From an uncultured Eubacteriales bacterium (lineage in GTDB: Bacteria; Bacillota; Clostridia; Lachnospirales; Anaerotignaceae): a DNA stretch of 16,979 nucleotides. Where the stretch lies: assembly GCA_902406135.1 (NCBI GenBank), contig CABPCX010000009.1, forward strand, positions 1 to 16,979. The letters are read 5' to 3'. The position numbers and the translations under genes are program-made. Position 1 is the first letter of the stretch; each line of letters begins with the position of its first letter. Below, in pieces: positions 15,053 to 16,979 of the stretch. Under the pieces are notes generated by a model. That model did not search any database. It saw only the letters and a list, made by a program, of their open reading frames with translations, and was not told the DNA's origin.

Positions 15053-16267
15053 ATGAGGAAGCTTGAAAAGTCAACAAAACTTGATAATGTAAGTTATGAT
15101 ATAAGAGGTCCAGTAATGGACGAGGCAAACAGAATGGAAGCCATGGGTATGAGAATACTTAAACTCAACATCGGAAATCCCGCACCATTCCGTTTTACAG
15201 CACCCGACGAAATGATAAGAGATATGATTTACAATATAAGGGATACAGAGGGCTATTCTGATTCAAAGGGTATGTTCTCTGCAAGAAAGGCTATAATGCA
15301 GTACTGCCAACTTAAAAATATTCCCAATGTTGATATCGCAGATATATATACAGGCAACGGCGTAAGCGAACTTATAACAATGTGTATGCAGGGTCTTTTA
15401 AACAGCGGAGACGAAATACTCGTTCCTATGCCCGATTATCCCCTTTGGACAGCATCTGTTACTTTAGCAGGCGGCAAAGCTGTACACTATATGTGTGATG
15501 AGCAGGCTGAATGGTACCCTGATATCGACGACATAAGAAGCAAAGTAACTCCCAGAACAAAGGGTATTGTAGTAATAAATCCTAATAACCCCACAGGCGC
15601 ACTTTATCCCAAGGAAGTCCTTGAGGAAATAGTTCAGGTGGCAAGGGAAAATGAACTTATAATCTTTGCCGATGAGATTTATGACAGACTTGTTATGGAC
15701 GGTCTTAAACACGTTGCACTTGGCTCACTCTGTCCTGACCTTTTATGCGTTAACCTTAACGGACTTTCAAAGTCCCACAGAGTTGCAGGCTGGAGAATAG
15801 GCTGGATGGCACTCAGCGGAGATAAGAGCAAAGCTAAGGGATATATCGAAGGCCTTAATATGCTTTCATCAATGCGTCTCTGCTCAAATGTTCCCGGACA
15901 GGCAATAATCCAGACAGCCATCGGCGGCATACAGACTTCTGATGAATATATAATGCCCGGCGGAAGAATATACGAACAGAGAGAATGTGTATATAATGCC
16001 CTTAAGGATATCCCCGGTGTAAGCGTTGTAAAACCTAAAGCAGCATTCTATATATTCCCTAAACTTGATATACAGAAATTTAATATTACAGATGATGAGC
16101 AGTTTGCTCTTGATTTCCTCAAAAAGAAGAAGATACTCGTAACACACGGACGCGGATTCCACTGGGAGCAGCCCGACCACTTCAGAATCGTTTATCTTCC
16201 CGAGGTAGACCAGCTTGAGTTTGCATGCTCAGAGCTTGCTGATTTCTTGAGCACATACCATCAGTAA
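15053..16267 (+). CDS. alaA: AlaA-like glutamate-pyruvate aminotransferase
   Basis: A PLP-dependent class I aminotransferase of 404 residues, closely resembling E. coli AlaA (YfbQ), which makes L-alanine from pyruvate and glutamate. The resemblance runs through the whole length as I recall that protein: YDIRGPVMDEANRMEAMG, LKLNIGNPAPF, SDSKGMFSARKAIMQY, PMPDYPLWTASVTLAGGKAV, INPNNPTGALYPKE, FADEIYDR (Asp207, Tyr210), the PLP lysine Lys240 in NGLSKSHRVAGWR, and GYIEGLNMLSSMRLCSNVPG. ATG 15053 has AAGGAG (15038-15043) upstream; the overlapping ATG at 15049 meets a stop after five codons. Control by the upstream alanine T-box supports the substrate. Activity on other 2-oxo acids (valine or aminobutyrate side reactions) is possible. 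Confidence 0.92.
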   Translation: MRKLEKSTKLDNVSYDIRGPVMDEANRMEAMGMRILKLNIGNPAPFRFTAPDEMIRDMIYNIRDTEGYSDSKGMFSARKAIMQYCQLKNIPNVDIADIYTGNGVSELITMCMQGLLNSGDEILVPMPDYPLWTASVTLAGGKAVHYMCDEQAEWYPDIDDIRSKVTPRTKGIVVINPNNPTGALYPKEVLEEIVQVARENELIIFADEIYDRLVMDGLKHVALGSLCPDLLCVNLNGLSKSHRVAGWRIGWMALSGDKSKAKGYIEGLNMLSSMRLCSNVPGQAIIQTAIGGIQTSDEYIMPGGRIYEQRECVYNALKDIPGVSVVKPKAAFYIFPKLDIQKFNITDDEQFALDFLKKKKILVTHGRGFHWEQPDHFRIVYLPEVDQLEFACSELADFLSTYHQ

Positions 16268-16285
16268 TATTAAGGAGTGTTTATA

Positions 16286-16525
16286 TTGGAGCTTAAGCTT
16301 AAAAAGATATACAGACATTTTAAAGGCAATCTTTACTTTGTTGAAGACACGGCTGTCCATAGTGAGACAAGCGAAAAATATGTTATATACAGAGCTCTTT
16401 ACGGCGACCAGGAGTTATATATAAGACCCTATGATATGTTTGTTTCAGAGGTTGACCATGAGAAATATCCTGACGTTAAGCAGAAATACAGATTTGAGCT
16501 TGCTGATATAAAGAGTGTATACTGA
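16286..16525 (+). CDS. DUF1653 small protein
   Basis: A 79-residue soluble protein. The sequence [20 protein letters not shown], then [27 protein letters not shown], is the compact DUF1653 pattern (HxKG-type opening, YxALYG, W/IRP-x-xMF). Members are common small proteins of unknown function. TTG 16286 was chosen because AAGGAG (16272-16277) lies 8 bases upstream, whereas the alternative GTG at 16277 overlaps that ribosome site. It follows alaA by 18 bases and is nearly fused to sfsA, so all three probably share one T-box-controlled transcript. Confidence 0.82.
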   Translation: MELKLKKIYRHFKGNLYFVEDTAVHSETSEKYVIYRALYGDQELYIRPYDMFVSEVDHEKYPDVKQKYRFELADIKSVY

Positions 16526-16526
16526 T

Positions 16527-16979
16527 ATGAAATATGAAAATATAAGAGAAGCGGTCTTTATAAAGCGAAATAACAGATTTTCGGCTGATGTGGTCATTGA
16601 CGGAAAAAATGAAACCGTCCATGTAAAAAACACAGGAAGGCTCAGAGAGCTTTTGACACAGGGAAGCACGGTTATTCTTGAAGAAGGAAAAAATCCTGAA
16701 AGAAAAACAAAGTATTCGATAATTGCCGTAAAAAAAGGCAGTGAAATAGTCAATATTGACTCACAGGCACCCAATGCCGCAGCCTTTGAGGCACTGTCTC
16801 AGGGAGGAATAGCGGAAATAGGATATCCTGACATGGTAAAAAGAGAAGTCAAATACGGCTCATCAAGATTTGACCTTTATTATGAGGCAGACGGAAAGAG
16901 GGGATTTGTCGAAGTAAAAGGAGTCACCCTTGATGATAATTCCGTAGCAAGATTTCCTGACGCTCCGACCGAAAGGGGA
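16527..16979 (+). CDS. sfsA: SfsA family protein, 3' end beyond window
   Basis: The frame starts at ATG 16527, one base after the DUF1653 stop, and stays open for 151 codons to the right edge. The sequence carries the SfsA signatures in order: FIKRNNRFSADVVIDGK (11-27), VHVKNTGRLRELL (31-43), ERKTKYSIIAVKKG (58-71), VNIDSQAPN (75-83), VKYGSSRFDLYYE (108-120), FVEVKGVTL (127-135), FPDAPTERG (143-151). SfsA has a PD-(D/E)xK-type nuclease core, and Asp116, Glu129 and Lys131 fit its catalytic positions. It was first described in E. coli as affecting maltose use, and a nucleic-acid-binding or nuclease role is favoured by the fold. No clear ribosome site is seen; translation is likely coupled to the preceding gene. 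A full-length protein would be about 230 residues. Confidence 0.92.
   Translation, partial: MKYENIREAVFIKRNNRFSADVVIDGKNETVHVKNTGRLRELLTQGSTVILEEGKNPERKTKYSIIAVKKGSEIVNIDSQAPNAAAFEALSQGGIAEIGYPDMVKREVKYGSSRFDLYYEADGKRGFVEVKGVTLDDNSVARFPDAPTERG

Overview
The window reads as a chromosomal segment of a moderately AT-rich Gram-positive anaerobe, most likely a clostridial species close to Lachnospiraceae. This is inferred from Shine-Dalgarno-rich starts with frequent TTG/GTG, U-tract terminators, a T-box leader, a hisZ plus short hisG pair, and the Firmicutes-type protein families. No species can be named from the sequence alone.

Left part (1-5482, + strand). The 3' part of a class B penicillin-binding protein with an Asn/Gly/Thr-rich tail ends in an intrinsic terminator. 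A promoter then leads to a Nudix hydrolase gene broken by an apparent 14-base deletion inside the Nudix box. Next come a 95-codon one-helix membrane protein with two Cys triplets in an acidic tail, and a second terminator. A VTT/TVP38-type membrane protein, a MATE transporter and a Nit2-like carbon-nitrogen hydrolase follow as a tight group. That group ends in a terminator shared with the convergent DUF308 membrane protein (5481-6152, - strand).

Central part (6153-14707). A divergent intergenic region holds promoters for both directions. It is followed by a ten-gene histidine operon, hisZ-hisG-hisD-hisC-hisB-hisH-hisA-hisF-hisIE-hisK, packed with overlaps or gaps of at most about 20 bases. 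Together these genes cover every committed step from PRPP+ATP to histidine. The first enzyme is the split type (short HisG plus regulatory HisZ), HisI and HisE are fused, and histidinol phosphate is dephosphorylated by a PHP-family enzyme.

Right part (14708-16979). Immediately after hisK lies a consensus promoter and a T-box riboswitch with a legible GCA (alanine) specifier, a conserved distal loop, a mutually exclusive antiterminator and terminator, and then a gene closely resembling alaA, the glutamate-pyruvate aminotransferase. The logic is self-consistent: uncharged tRNA-Ala would switch on the enzyme that makes alanine. A small DUF1653 protein and the 5' part of sfsA follow, probably in the same transcript.

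I see no tRNA or rRNA gene, CRISPR array, insertion sequence or phage gene. Most of the window is ordinary core metabolism. The items most worth a second look are the alanine T-box/alaA unit, its position directly behind an apparently terminator-less his operon, the dyad inside the his promoter spacer, the broken Nudix gene, and the Cys-triplet small protein.
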